A DNA stretch of 34,763 nucleotides, taken from assembly GCF_000420245.1 (NCBI RefSeq), contig NZ_ATUO01000021.1, forward strand, positions 1 to 34,763, written 5' to 3'. Every line of letters starts with the position of its first letter. Positions within the stretch are counted from its first letter, which is position 1. The notes below the pieces were generated by a model. The model saw only the letters and a list, made by a program, of their open reading frames with translations, searched no databases and was not told where the DNA came from. Both the position numbers and the translations under genes were made by a program. The DNA comes from Psychromonas hadalis ATCC BAA-638. Lineage in GTDB: Bacteria; Pseudomonadota; Gammaproteobacteria; Enterobacterales; Psychromonadaceae. Positions 9,694 through 18,600 of the stretch are shown here, piece after piece.

Positions 9694-11139
9694 TTAAAAT
9701 TCAAACAGGTTATTATCGCGAATTAATTCTCGAGGTAAGTTATTTTTAAGGCGGTTATTAAGCGCTTTACCAAGGCTAATTACTTGACCACGGTAACTCA
9801 CTAACACTTCACCTGATGCCCCCTCTGTTTCAAGGCCCCTAATGTCCTTACCTTGGTAATATGCTTTTGCCTGTGAGGCATCGAGTTCAATAATATTCTT
9901 GCTTGCCTGTTTTTCAAAAGCCGTTATAAATTCATGTTGCGTTTTAAAGCCATTTTTACGTACATTACCAAACTCTTCTGCAATTTTTATCCCTAATCGA
10001 GAAAAACGAATCTGGTTCATCAGTGGTTTGATATTATCAGGAAATAACCAAAATTCTTTGTCGCGCTGATACAACATGCCATCAATATGAGTGATGCCAA
10101 ATTGCCTTTTAAAATAGTCGTAAAGCTCCGACTCTTTTTGACGCGTAGGGCGAATAAATGGCAATCGACCTAAGCGTTTTTTAGCAAGTTCAGGGTTACT
10201 TTTAGCTGTTTTACGCAGTGCTGCGACAAAAAAACCTTCACTGTCATAAACCTGTGGCCAAATATGTAAAAAACCCTCTTTAGTACGTGTTTTATTTGCA
10301 TCGGGGAATAGATTGTTAAGATCTAAAAACTCAATGGAATCAGGAAAGCTATTTTTTAGGAAATGGCAGACATCTTGATTCTCTTCATGGCTTAATGTGC
10401 AAGTCGAGTAGACTAATATGCCTCCCACCTTTAAAGCATGAAAAGCACTTTCAATTAATCCCTTTTGTATTAATGAAATATCATCAATTGCTTGTTGCTT
10501 CCAATTTTTCATTGCCGATTTATCTTTGCGAATGGTGCCTTCACCCGAACAAGGTGCATCCAATAAAATCGCATCAAAAGTGTGCGGTAGCCAACTGCCA
10601 AATACCTTTGCATCAAAATGGGTGAGTGCCACATTTTTTATACCACAACGCTGAATGTTCGCGTGTAACATCTTGATGCGACTTGAAGAAAATTCATTGG
10701 CAATAATCAGCCCTTGGTTGTCCATTTTAGCCGCTATTTGTGTGGTTTTTGATCCCGGTGCAGCAGCTGCATCTAATAGTGTCGTCTGCGGTGTTGCTTC
10801 AAGAAAATGAAAGAGGGCCGCAACAGGCATCATTGAACTGGCTTCTTGAATATAAAATAGTCCTGCTAAATGCTCAAAACTGTTACCTAAAGGGGTAATT
10901 TCATTTTCTATTGCTATCCAAAATCCCTCACAGCACCAAGGGATTGGAGTGAGTTTCCAATTATGTTCAGTCGCGCGTTTTTTAAAGTCTTCAATGGATA
11001 TTTTTAATGTGTTGACGCGAATAGCGCGACGTAATGGTTGATGGCAACTGTTTACAAAGTCTTGCAGTGAAAGATGCTCTGGTAATATTGTTTTCATTTT
11101 ATCGATAAAAATTTGGGGTAGCAGTTTATTGTTTTCCAT
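9694..11139 (-). CDS. rsmF: 16S rRNA (cytosine-1407-C5)-methyltransferase
   Basis: Methylates C1407 of 16S rRNA with S-adenosylmethionine. The 481-residue product (E. coli RsmF 479) has the SAM-binding motif LLDAAAAPGSKTTQIA (about 118-133), the catalytic Cys pair of the NOL1/NOP2/Sun family in LLDAPCSGEGTIRKD and VYSTCTLSHEENQ, and a C-terminal PUA-like extension ending GQVISLGKALNNRLKNNLPREL. The ATG at 11139 was preferred to an upstream GTG at 11148 because ATG is the stronger start and the length fits. It is the last gene of the letA-letB-rsmF operon, the same order as yebS-yebT-rsmF in E. coli. Confidence 0.95.
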   Translation of the reverse strand: MENNKLLPQIFIDKMKTILPEHLSLQDFVNSCHQPLRRAIRVNTLKISIEDFKKRATEHNWKLTPIPWCCEGFWIAIENEITPLGNSFEHLAGLFYIQEASSMMPVAALFHFLEATPQTTLLDAAAAPGSKTTQIAAKMDNQGLIIANEFSSSRIKMLHANIQRCGIKNVALTHFDAKVFGSWLPHTFDAILLDAPCSGEGTIRKDKSAMKNWKQQAIDDISLIQKGLIESAFHALKVGGILVYSTCTLSHEENQDVCHFLKNSFPDSIEFLDLNNLFPDANKTRTKEGFLHIWPQVYDSEGFFVAALRKTAKSNPELAKKRLGRLPFIRPTRQKESELYDYFKRQFGITHIDGMLYQRDKEFWLFPDNIKPLMNQIRFSRLGIKIAEEFGNVRKNGFKTQHEFITAFEKQASKNIIELDASQAKAYYQGKDIRGLETEGASGEVLVSYRGQVISLGKALNNRLKNNLPRELIRDNNLFEF

Positions 11140-11166
11140 TGTATTCACTATTTTTATTTATTGTTT

Positions 11167-13845
11167 TTAAGGTTTAGGAATCGCTAACGTCCAAGTTAAC
11201 CATCTTTCTTTAAACTCTTTTTTAAGTTTAAAATGGCTAAATGCATCGGCAACTTTTTGCAGTTTTTTATTATCATCAGTGCTCATATTAATCCCCCCTT
11301 TAATAAGCGAGGTAAGCGACGTTGATTTAAGACTTGCACCCGTAATACCAATATTTAAATTAAACCCTGAAGCGGGCCAAAAAATAGAGTTTTTACGAAT
11401 AAGGTGTGCGTATTGAGGGTAGATATTAAGGGTTATCTCAACGCCTGAAGCATCGTTGCTTAGCTGTTTATCTATCACTTCACCTATCTGAATTTGGCGG
11501 TGGTAAACAGGGCTTGAGATGTCTGTTGAGCCTGCATTATCGGCGACTAAAATAAGGGCTAAACCAATGTTTTTATTCGCAAGTGTGGGGGCTGCACCTT
11601 CTCCTTTAAAAAGGGTGGTTAATTTACCTTTGCCGGGTAATACGTTGAGGTAAATACCACTAATTAGTGTGCCTAAGTTTTTAGCGCCAGAGAGTGATAT
11701 CTCGCTGCGAATGATCCAAAAACGGGTACCTTCTTTTGTTACCTGTTTTACAAACTGTGGGTTAATGTCCACACTCGCTTCAACGTGATTTTTCTTATTC
11801 AATTTTAATGCACTTATTTTACCTACCACTAACCCTTTTAGGCGCAGTTTAGTGCCCACTTGTAAGTCATAACCCTCATCAAAAATAAGTTTTATTTTTT
11901 TCGGGGGTTGCGTTGCATCTTGATAACTATTAAAGAGTTTATAAGCACCATTTTTAAAGCGATTATTAACATTGCTCGGCGCACTATCAACCGCAATGCC
12001 ACCCGCTGCAATAGAAAGCAATGACGCGGCTTCTATTTTTATGCCCGATAAACCAGCATCTATTTTAAAGCCACTGATATTCCAAAATAGGCTCTCTTTT
12101 TTAATAAGGTGTTTATATTGGCCTTTAATCGCGAGTGTAGTGCGCATCAAACCCGACTCATCAATGGCGAAATGACTCACTTCACCAATAGGGAATTTAT
12201 GATAATAAACAGGTGAGCCTTCGCTAATAGAAGGAAGTTGTTCACTGAGCAAAGAAACGAACAGGGGTTTGCTAAATACATTCTTGCCGAGTTTTGCCAT
12301 CGCTTTGGAGGGGTATAAACGAAAGCGCGTATTTTTGTTGATAGACGTGATTTTTTTTGATTTTTTTACTGGGAATTTATTGTATAAACCAATCCCACCA
12401 GTGAGTAAGTTTTGCAATGGTGTTACTTGAATCTCAAGCCCTTTTAAAGATGCCTTAATATTGACACCACTTAACAGATAAAATTGGCTACTGGTATTGA
12501 TTAAATACTGGTATTGATGGTTGATGTGGATAATTGCTTCAATAAACTTGCCATTTTTTGCAAAGTTAAGCTGGTTAATATTACCTATTTTAAGCCCTTT
12601 GTAAGAGATAGGGTCGCCCGCATTAAGGCCTGTCGCATCATCGGTTAATAATAGTAATGATAATACAGGTGAAAGTGGCGTTGCGGTTTGTTGCACGATA
12701 AAACGGTGCTGTGTTTTTTGTTTTTGTTCTGTTTTTGCCGCTGGCGAAAAGCCGATGTAATCCCCTGTTATTAAGTTACCAATATTCTTAATACTGGAAA
12801 ATGACAGGGCAGTTCTCTCTAACCAAAACTGCGAACCTGCATTTATCATCTCACTAAACTGCGGATTAATGGTGGCATGTGCAATAAACTGCTTTTTTTC
12901 TAGCGAGTATTGAATATCGGTGATACGGCCAATACCGTGGCCTTTAAAAAGAATGCCTGCTCCTTTAGGCAGGTTAGTTATATTATTTAAAACCAACTCA
13001 ATATTAATTCCTGCATTACTTTTGTCGATATTATCAAAAAGCGTAAAAGGGCTATTATCTGATATTTTTTTACTCTCTCGGGGTGAACTAAAGGTAATAC
13101 CACCTGCAATCAGCGAACTGATACTATCAAGCTTAAAATCGAAACCAGTGCGAGAAATGTTGGCACTTAACCCACTGATATTCCAAAACTTGGTCTGCTC
13201 TTTAATCAGGTGGCTATATTTTTTGTCGATAAAAGCGTTGATATTAATAAACTGATCACTTTTATCTAAGCGCACTCTGACCACTTCACCAACCTTTATT
13301 TTTTTATAAAAAAGTGGTGTTCCAACACTGATTGAACCTGCATTTTCGTTTTTTAGATTAACCAAAAGCGCATTATCTGGAATGGTGATGGGCTGCTCTG
13401 AAACAGCGGTAAAATTTGAAACATCATCACCACTGCCCGGGTGCAGGTTAATATAACTGCCCGAAAAAAGTGTATCCAAACCTGTGATAGAGGTAAGAGA
13501 GGCTTTAGGGGAGACCAACCAGAATTGTGTTTTTTCACGTAACATAAATTTAGCATGAGATTCAATCTCAACCATCACGTTTACGCCATTGCTACTATCA
13601 AGTTCTACTTTTTTTACAGTGCCAACGATAACGCCTTTATAACGAACACGGGTTTTATCGACGATGATACTTTCTGCATTTTCAAAATGTATCTTAATGG
13701 TTGTTTTAGCATGGGTAATGTTTTCAAACAGGATCCACAAGCCTAAAATAGCCGCCACAATAGGTAAAAACCAGATAGGGGAGATTGAGCGAATATTCAC
13801 TGATTTTGCTTGGTTTTCTAAAATGTGTTCAGTCATTATATTCAT
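11167..13845 (-). CDS. letB: LetB/YebT-type MCE tunnel protein
   Basis: Periplasm-spanning MCE protein thought to carry lipids between inner and outer membranes together with LetA. The 892-residue product has one N-terminal membrane anchor (about residues 23-42, PIWFLPIVAAILGLWIL) and then seven MCE repeats. Each is marked by a G-x-x-L/V-x-Y/F-K-G-x-x-x-G-x-(V/I) core, for example VRYKGVIVGTV, FYKKIKVGEV, LFKGHGIGRI, SYKGLKIGNI, YYHKFPIGEV, RLKGLVVGKI and YHRQIQIGEV. Seven repeats and about 880 residues distinguish LetB from PqiB (three repeats). The C-terminal RWLTWTLAIPK resembles the E. coli tail. The gene overlaps the end of the second letA half gene; ATGs at 13845 and 13836 are both possible, with AGGA close to the first. 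Confidence 0.93.
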   Translation of the reverse strand: MNIMTEHILENQAKSVNIRSISPIWFLPIVAAILGLWILFENITHAKTTIKIHFENAESIIVDKTRVRYKGVIVGTVKKVELDSSNGVNVMVEIESHAKFMLREKTQFWLVSPKASLTSITGLDTLFSGSYINLHPGSGDDVSNFTAVSEQPITIPDNALLVNLKNENAGSISVGTPLFYKKIKVGEVVRVRLDKSDQFININAFIDKKYSHLIKEQTKFWNISGLSANISRTGFDFKLDSISSLIAGGITFSSPRESKKISDNSPFTLFDNIDKSNAGINIELVLNNITNLPKGAGILFKGHGIGRITDIQYSLEKKQFIAHATINPQFSEMINAGSQFWLERTALSFSSIKNIGNLITGDYIGFSPAAKTEQKQKTQHRFIVQQTATPLSPVLSLLLLTDDATGLNAGDPISYKGLKIGNINQLNFAKNGKFIEAIIHINHQYQYLINTSSQFYLLSGVNIKASLKGLEIQVTPLQNLLTGGIGLYNKFPVKKSKKITSINKNTRFRLYPSKAMAKLGKNVFSKPLFVSLLSEQLPSISEGSPVYYHKFPIGEVSHFAIDESGLMRTTLAIKGQYKHLIKKESLFWNISGFKIDAGLSGIKIEAASLLSIAAGGIAVDSAPSNVNNRFKNGAYKLFNSYQDATQPPKKIKLIFDEGYDLQVGTKLRLKGLVVGKISALKLNKKNHVEASVDINPQFVKQVTKEGTRFWIIRSEISLSGAKNLGTLISGIYLNVLPGKGKLTTLFKGEGAAPTLANKNIGLALILVADNAGSTDISSPVYHRQIQIGEVIDKQLSNDASGVEITLNIYPQYAHLIRKNSIFWPASGFNLNIGITGASLKSTSLTSLIKGGINMSTDDNKKLQKVADAFSHFKLKKEFKERWLTWTLAIPKP

Positions 13846-14491
13846 TGTCCTGAAGTTTATTGTTTTGATTCTCTTGAGAATCCCAAATTAAACGTGTATC
13901 AAAGCTATTGGCTGCAAAGAGGGTAGAGATCACCACTATCGTAAAAGAGGAGGCTGCTACCCCAGGATAAACGGAGAGTAGGTGGCCTTTATCAAATACC
14001 GAAACCATGATGGAGATAATAAATAGATCTAATATTGACCAACGACCTACCCAGTCTACAAAAGTAAAAATGAGTAACTGTTTTTTTGCCGAGAATTTCC
14101 AGTGCAGTTGCACAGAAAGAGCGATAAAAATAAGTGCCACAAGTTTTAAAACCGGCACCACAATTGAAGCGACAAAAACAATCAGTGCAATGCCGAACAT
14201 ATCACTCTCTAGCAATGAAATAATGCCACTAAAAATAGTATCAGGATAGAGAGTATTGTTCTTAAGTAGATAAGTAATAGGATAAATATTGGCTGGGATG
14301 ATGAAGATGAGTGCTGTAATTAATAATGCCCATGTTTTTTGCAGGCTATCTTTTTTGCGCAGTGAAATTTTTTGATGACAGACCGGGCACTGTGTTGTGT
14401 CCATGTTATGTTCACTATAGTTTCCACAAACAGAGCAAACTTGTAATGCTTGCTCTTTGCCCGTTTTCCCTGCTATCGCTACCTTTTTCAT
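13829..14491 (-). CDS. LetA C-terminal half (PqiA-domain membrane protein)
   Basis: Inner-membrane PqiA-domain protein, partner of LetB in the lipid transport system. This 220-residue product starts with a zinc-ribbon-like pair of Cys motifs (CSVCG and CPVCH) and then has four hydrophobic segments, roughly at residues 63-80, 105-130, 140-160 and 175-200. It corresponds to the second half of the single 427-residue E. coli LetA (YebS). The preferred ATG at 14491 overlaps the upstream stop as ATGA, which points to translational coupling. An in-frame start at 14512 would add seven residues. Overlap with letB at its own end suggests tight co-translation. Confidence 0.85.
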   Translation of the reverse strand: MKKVAIAGKTGKEQALQVCSVCGNYSEHNMDTTQCPVCHQKISLRKKDSLQKTWALLITALIFIIPANIYPITYLLKNNTLYPDTIFSGIISLLESDMFGIALIVFVASIVVPVLKLVALIFIALSVQLHWKFSAKKQLLIFTFVDWVGRWSILDLFIISIMVSVFDKGHLLSVYPGVAASSFTIVVISTLFAANSFDTRLIWDSQENQNNKLQDNEYND

Positions 14492-15081
14492 AAGCTTTGA
14501 TATTTTTCCCAATATTTATGATTACTATAGTTACTGATAATAGTCATGTTTAATAGCAGTAAACCGACAAAAAAATAGAAACCTAAACCGAGATAGAGAT
14601 CGGCATAATTCATCAATTTAAAAATAGCCACCATTAAACTAACCATATAGACCTCTAACATCGACCAGTGTATTAGTAGACGTGTGATTTTAAACAGCTT
14701 AGGTAAATAAGTCGACTTGTAGTTAATCGCTAAGTAACCACTGCTAATTGCAATGCTTAAAATAAGTAGAGTCGGCGCTATTGCCGCGCAAAGAATAACC
14801 ACAAAAGAGACCAGAGGCGCGCTATCGATCATCATCATTGCACCTTGCAAAAGGTTAGTTTCTTCCGTGATCCCAAGCAGATGTATTGAAAATAGAGGTA
14901 AATTAAAAGCGGGTATGGTCATCATAAGTGCCGTTAAGCAAAGTGCAAATAACCCCGCAGGGTTACACCAGCTATTTTTATAGATAACCCGATCACAACG
15001 AATACATTTTGCTACATGGCCCATTTTCATCTCTGGAATCTCAGATGTCATATCACAATGTCGACAGATGATTGTTTTCAT
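14488..15081 (-). CDS. LetA N-terminal half (PqiA-domain membrane protein)
   Basis: First gene of the minus-strand lipid transport operon. The 197-residue product opens with two CxxC motifs (CRHC and CIRC), a likely zinc-binding ribbon, followed by about four membrane segments (near 45-65, 85-115, 125-150 and 160-180). It matches the first PqiA domain of LetA/YebS. Together the two half genes equal one LetA, in different frames with a four-base ATGA junction. Neither half shows decay, so this is probably a natural two-gene form of LetA and not a recent frameshift. A promoter-like sequence from the end of the adjacent repeat element points at this gene. Confidence 0.85.
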   Translation of the reverse strand: MKTIICRHCDMTSEIPEMKMGHVAKCIRCDRVIYKNSWCNPAGLFALCLTALMMTIPAFNLPLFSIHLLGITEETNLLQGAMMMIDSAPLVSFVVILCAAIAPTLLILSIAISSGYLAINYKSTYLPKLFKITRLLIHWSMLEVYMVSLMVAIFKLMNYADLYLGLGFYFFVGLLLLNMTIISNYSNHKYWEKYQSL

Positions 15082-15111
15082 TCAATAAGTTTCTATTAAT
15101 AAGTTGGGTTA

Positions 15112-15139
15112 ATTCTACCCGTTACCAACCAAGGTGCTT
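15112..15139 (-). promoter_or_regulatory. Candidate letA promoter at the left end of the 222-bp element
   Basis: Read on the minus strand: AAGCAC, a 16-base spacer, then TAGAAT. It is the mirror counterpart of the yebG-facing TTGCAC-16-TATAAA at the other end of the element. The -35 is weak and the -10 good. It lies about 30 bp ahead of the letA start codon. Confidence 0.4.
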
Positions 15140-15340
15140 TATTCAGTCGTCAGCTCGGACACTAAGGCAAGGCGCAGTATGATGACCTTACGAGAGATTA
15201 ATCCTCTATCGATATTGATTAAATGCCAGCATTTAACAATTCGTTAGAAAGTATCGATTGAATCAGTTAGACCTTCAGCTTTCTGCCTAGAATCTGTTCA
15301 GCTCATCGTTTGCTGAATTTTGCACTTTGAATGATAACGG
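15119..15340. repeat. 222-bp MITE-like element with 28-bp terminal inverted repeats
   Basis: Bases 15119-15146 and the reverse complement of 15313-15340 match at 21 of 28 positions by eye (both start CCGTTA and end ATTCAG). Both ends lie next to a TA after one more base, which could be a TA target duplication. There is no ORF inside. The right end has a nearly exact second copy ahead of queA (28025-28051). The element fills most of the gap between the divergent letA and yebG genes. Confidence 0.65.
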
Positions 15341-15347
15341 CTATAAA
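15320..15347 (+). promoter_or_regulatory. Candidate yebG promoter at the right end of the element
   Basis: TTGCAC, 16 bases, TATAAA. The -35 lies in the element's terminal repeat and the -10 straddles its junction with flanking DNA. The same arrangement with the same spacing occurs ahead of queA. The LexA-like site lies about 47 bp downstream of the -10, so a second promoter closer to yebG is also possible (TTGCAT at 15369). Confidence 0.45.
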
Positions 15348-15393
15348 CCTTGAGTATACTAACAAAAGTTGCATTTTTCACAAAAAACATTTA

Positions 15394-15409
15394 CTGTATA
15401 TATAACCAT
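15394..15409 (+). promoter_or_regulatory. Candidate LexA (SOS) box ahead of yebG
   Basis: CTGTATATATAACCAT matches the gammaproteobacterial consensus CTGT-N8-ACAG fully in the left half and centre but imperfectly in the right half. yebG is a known SOS gene in E. coli with a LexA box in this position, which raises confidence. Confidence 0.55.
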
Positions 15410-15447
15410 GAATAATTGAAATAACAAAATAAAAAGAAGAGGCTACC

Positions 15448-15720
15448 GTGGCAGTCATCATTAAATACATTGTAGAAAGAAAAGGTGTTGAAAAAATGAC
15501 CTTTACCAGTAAAAAAGAAGCAGATGCTTACGATAAAATGCTTGATAGCGCCGATCAACTTGCTGAGTTTTTAAGTGCAAGCTCAGTGACATTAGATGAT
15601 CAACAACTTGAAGAGTTAGGTTTATACCTTGCAAGCAATAAAGAGGTGGTACAAGGGTTATTTAAAGGTAATACATTTCCCGCTGTCGAGGAAAATGCTG
15701 AACAAATAACAGATAAATAA
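15448..15720 (+). CDS. yebG: YebG family SOS-induced protein
   Basis: Small cytosolic protein of the YebG family, induced by DNA damage in E. coli; its molecular function is not known. The 90-residue product keeps the family's most conserved stretch, MTFTSKKEADAYDKMLD (about residues 16-32), and the N-terminal MAVIIKYIVERKG matches MAVEVKYVV of E. coli. The start is a GTG at 15448 with GAAGAGG a few bases upstream. The C-terminal third is divergent. A LexA-like box lies about 40 bp upstream. Confidence 0.9.
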   Translation: MAVIIKYIVERKGVEKMTFTSKKEADAYDKMLDSADQLAEFLSASSVTLDDQQLEELGLYLASNKEVVQGLFKGNTFPAVEENAEQITDK

Positions 15721-15750
15721 GCTCCTTGCGTAATTGAGTCTTTAAAATCC

Positions 15751-15825
15751 CCGTGCTTTACTTTAAAATGCACGGCCAATTTATGGATTAATTACTAACT
15801 ACATATGCTTTTTGGTTTGAAGCAT
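15751..15825 (+). promoter_or_regulatory. thrS leader with two small hairpins
   Basis: CCGTGC/GCACGG (15751-15756 with 15770-15775) and ATGCTT/AAGCAT (15805-15810 with 15820-15825) form two short stems between yebG and thrS. E. coli ThrRS represses its own mRNA by binding anticodon-like hairpins in the leader. The second hairpin here is suitably close to the ribosome site, but its loop lacks an obvious CGU, so an operator role is only a guess. The first may be a weak yebG terminator. Confidence 0.3.
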
Positions 15826-15845
15826 CACTGTGAGGATAAAATCAG

Positions 15846-17753
15846 ATGCCAATTATTACACTTCCCGACGGTAATCAACGTCAATTCGATAACACCACTT
15901 CAATTTTAGAAATTGCAGCCGACATCGGTCCAGGTCTTGCAAAAGCATGTATTGCGGGTCGTGTTGATGGTCAACTTGTGGATGCGTGCGATCCTATCGA
16001 AAATGATGCCAGTATCTCAATTATTACCGCAAAAGATGAAGATGGTTTAGAAATTTTACGTCACTCTTGTGCGCATCTTTTAGGGCATGCAATTAAGCAA
16101 CTTTATCCAAAAGCAAAAATGGCGATTGGTCCAACGATTGATAACGGTTTCTATTACGACATCGACGTAGATGTTGCGATTAACGATGAAGAGTTAGCTA
16201 AAATTGAAAAGCTAATGAATAAGTTAGTTAAAACTAACTACAAAGTAATCAAAAAGAAAGTGTCTGTTGATGAAGCGATTGCAGTTTTTAAAGAGCGCAA
16301 TGAGCCTTATAAACTAGAGATCTTAGAAGGTATCCATAAAGATGATCGTCCGGGTCTTTATTTTCATGAAGAGTATGTTGATATGTGTCGTGGTCCACAC
16401 GTACCAATGATGAAATTCAGCCAATACTTTAAGATAATGAAAGTGGCGGGTGCATACTGGCGTGGTAATTCAGACAATAAAATGTTGCAACGTATTTATG
16501 GCACAGCATGGGCTGACAAAAAACAGCTTAAAGCCTACCTGAAACGTCTTGAAGAAGCTGCAAAACGTGATCACCGTAAAATTGGTAAACAGTTAGACCT
16601 TTATCATATGCAAGAAGAAGCGCCAGGTATGGTGTTTTGGCATGCAAATGGCTGGACTATTTATCGTGAATTAGAAAAATATATTCGTGAGCAAACAGAA
16701 GCTTATGGTTATGAAGAAGTTAAAGCACCACAGATTTTAGACCGTTCTTTATGGGAAAAATCAGGCCATTGGGGTAAGTACAAAGACAATATGTTCTGTA
16801 CTTGTTCAGAAAATCGTGATTACGCCATTAAACCGATGAACTGCCCAGGTCATATTCAAATCTTTAACCAAGGCCTTAAATCATACCGCGACTTACCATT
16901 GCGTATGGCTGAGTTTGGCTCTTGTCATCGCAACGAACCTTCTGGCTCACTGCATGGTTTAATGCGCGTTCGTGCGTTCACACAAGATGATGCACATATT
17001 TTCTGTACAGAAGCGCAAATACTGGATGAAGTCTCATCTTGTATTCAGATGGTCTTTGAGTGTTACAAAACATTTGGTTTTGAAAACATTGAAGTTAAAT
17101 TGTCAACACGTCCAGATCAACGTGTGGGTGATGATGCAACATGGGACAAAGCAGAGACGGCACTTGCAGATGCATTAACTAAAAATGACATTGATTTTTC
17201 ATGGTTACCGGGTGAAGGTGCTTTCTATGGACCTAAAATTGAATTTACTTTGTATGATTGTTTAGGTCGTGCGTGGCAATGTGGTACAATACAACTCGAC
17301 TTCTCAATGCCTGGTCGTTTAGATGCGTCATTTGTGGGTGAAGACAACGAACGTCATACACCTGTAATGATTCATCGTGCTATTTTGGGTTCACTTGAGC
17401 GCTTTATCGGTATTTTAACCGAAGAGTATGCAGGATTTTATCCGACGTGGTTATCACCAAAACAGGTTGTGGTAATGAATATTACCGACAAACAAGCTGA
17501 TTTTGTGCATGAAGTTGTAAATAAATTGAAAAAATCGGGCATTAGAGCCATTTCGGACTTGAGAAATGAGAAGATAGGCTTTAAAATCCGCGAGCATACA
17601 TTAAAACGTGTTCCATACTTACTTGTCGTTGGAGACAAAGAAGTAGAAGCAAATGAAGTTGCGGTAAGAACACGTAAGGGTGATGACCTAGGTAAACTCA
17701 AAGTTGAAGACTTTGTGAACCAAATTAAAGAAGAGATCATCGCTCGTCGATAA
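15846..17753 (+). CDS. thrS: Threonyl-tRNA synthetase
   Basis: Charges tRNA-Thr and edits mischarged serine (class II synthetase). The 635-residue product (E. coli 642) shows an N-terminal TGS domain (1-60), the editing domain with [16 protein letters not shown] (about 73-88) and CRGPHVP, then the catalytic core with zinc-site Cys in [10 protein letters not shown], motif 2 [16 protein letters not shown] and the conserved [14 protein letters not shown]. The anticodon-binding domain starts at about residue 535 ([10 protein letters not shown]). A GTGAGGATA ribosome site precedes the ATG. It is the first gene of thrS-infC-rpmI-rplT. Confidence 0.97.
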   Translation: MPIITLPDGNQRQFDNTTSILEIAADIGPGLAKACIAGRVDGQLVDACDPIENDASISIITAKDEDGLEILRHSCAHLLGHAIKQLYPKAKMAIGPTIDNGFYYDIDVDVAINDEELAKIEKLMNKLVKTNYKVIKKKVSVDEAIAVFKERNEPYKLEILEGIHKDDRPGLYFHEEYVDMCRGPHVPMMKFSQYFKIMKVAGAYWRGNSDNKMLQRIYGTAWADKKQLKAYLKRLEEAAKRDHRKIGKQLDLYHMQEEAPGMVFWHANGWTIYRELEKYIREQTEAYGYEEVKAPQILDRSLWEKSGHWGKYKDNMFCTCSENRDYAIKPMNCPGHIQIFNQGLKSYRDLPLRMAEFGSCHRNEPSGSLHGLMRVRAFTQDDAHIFCTEAQILDEVSSCIQMVFECYKTFGFENIEVKLSTRPDQRVGDDATWDKAETALADALTKNDIDFSWLPGEGAFYGPKIEFTLYDCLGRAWQCGTIQLDFSMPGRLDASFVGEDNERHTPVMIHRAILGSLERFIGILTEEYAGFYPTWLSPKQVVVMNITDKQADFVHEVVNKLKKSGIRAISDLRNEKIGFKIREHTLKRVPYLLVVGDKEVEANEVAVRTRKGDDLGKLKVEDFVNQIKEEIIARR

Positions 17754-17761
17754 CTACTATT

Positions 17762-17777
17762 GGAGGAATTTGTTATA
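17762..17777 (+). promoter_or_regulatory. infC ribosome-binding site and AUA start codon
   Basis: GGAGG at 17762-17766 is a strong Shine-Dalgarno. Eight bases later lies ATA (17775-17777), followed by AAAGGTGCA, which aligns with the ATT-AAA-GGC start of E. coli infC. No ATG, GTG or TTG sits at proper spacing; the in-frame TTG at 17760 lies just before the Shine-Dalgarno and overlaps it. A rare start codon is the known basis of IF3 self-control. Confidence 0.7.
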
Positions 17778-18317
17778 AAAGGTGCAAGAAAAGCCCCGCA
17801 GCAGGGCAATAAACATCGCTTGAATGAAGAGATCACTGGTCACGAAGTTCGTTTATCAGACTCAGATGGCAAGCCTGTTGGTGTTGTTTCTTTAGAAGAA
17901 GCAAAAAACATGGCGTTTGATGAGAATCTTGATCTAGTTGAGATAAGTCCTAATGCAGAGCCACCAGTGTGTCGCATCATGAATTATGGCAAATTTCTCT
18001 ATGAAAAGAGTAAATCCGCAAAAGAACAGCGGAAAAAGCAAGTTCAGGTCCAGCTGAAGGAAATTAAATTCCGTCCTGGAACTGACGAAGGCGATTATCA
18101 GGTAAAACTACGCAACCTGACTCGCTTTTTAACCGAGGGCAACAAGGCTAAAGTAACACTACGTTATCGTGGTCGTGAAATGGCACATCAATCACTTGGA
18201 TTGGATCTGTTAAACCGTATTAAAGCGGATTTAGCAGAGATATCTAATGTTGAATCTTTCCCGAAAATGGAAGGTCGACAAATGGTAATGGTACTTGGTC
18301 CTAAACGTGCTAGCTAA
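17775..18317 (+). CDS. infC: Translation initiation factor IF-3
   Basis: IF3 binds the 30S subunit, checks the start codon and tRNA, and keeps subunits apart. The 180-residue product equals E. coli IF3 in length. It has the signature [18 protein letters not shown]-like stretch (residues about 57-74, here [17 protein letters not shown]), the linker [17 protein letters not shown] and the C-terminal domain with [16 protein letters not shown] and YRGREMAHQ. Translation appears to begin at an AUA codon, in place of the AUU used in E. coli. Discrimination by IF3 against such codons would give autoregulation. It starts 21 bp after thrS. Confidence 0.93.
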   Translation: MKGARKAPQQGNKHRLNEEITGHEVRLSDSDGKPVGVVSLEEAKNMAFDENLDLVEISPNAEPPVCRIMNYGKFLYEKSKSAKEQRKKQVQVQLKEIKFRPGTDEGDYQVKLRNLTRFLTEGNKAKVTLRYRGREMAHQSLGLDLLNRIKADLAEISNVESFPKMEGRQMVMVLGPKRAS

Positions 18318-18348
18318 GGCATTAAGTAGTGGTTCGCCACTCGCCTTA
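18315..18348 (+). promoter_or_regulatory. Stem-loop in the infC-rpmI gap (possible L20 operator)
   Basis: An outer TAAGGC/GCCTTA stem encloses AGTGG-TTCG-CCACT, a five-pair stem with the very stable UUCG tetraloop. The hairpin starts at the infC stop codon and lacks a T-run, so it is not a terminator. In E. coli, L20 represses rpmI-rplT through RNA structure in this region. A matching role here is inferred from position. Confidence 0.5.
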
Positions 18349-18386
18349 CTGGTTTATATTAACCTTAGAACAATGCGGAGTTCGCA

Positions 18387-18584
18387 ATGCCTAAAATGAA
18401 AACGAACAAAGGTGCTGCAAAGCGCTTTAAAAAGACTGCCTCTGGCGGCTTTAAGCGTAAGCAATCACACTTACGTCATATCCTTACTAAAAAATCTACT
18501 AAGCGTAAGCGTCATCTACGTGCACAAAGCATGGTAGCAAAAGTAGACGTACCTAGTGTCAAAAGAATGTTACCATTCGCTTAA
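18387..18584 (+). CDS. rpmI: 50S ribosomal protein L35
   Basis: Large-subunit ribosomal protein. The 65-residue, strongly basic product has the L35 signature [16 protein letters not shown] at its start and [10 protein letters not shown] near residues 36-45, and is full length. CGGAG precedes the ATG. It is in the usual place between infC and rplT. Confidence 0.97.
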   Translation: MPKMKTNKGAAKRFKKTASGGFKRKQSHLRHILTKKSTKRKRHLRAQSMVAKVDVPSVKRMLPFA

Positions 18585-18600
18585 TTGTAAGGAATAAAAA

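Noticed and set aside
13829-15081. letA called as a single frameshifted pseudogene
   Set aside because: Both halves are intact domains with an ATGA coupling junction, which fits two real genes better.
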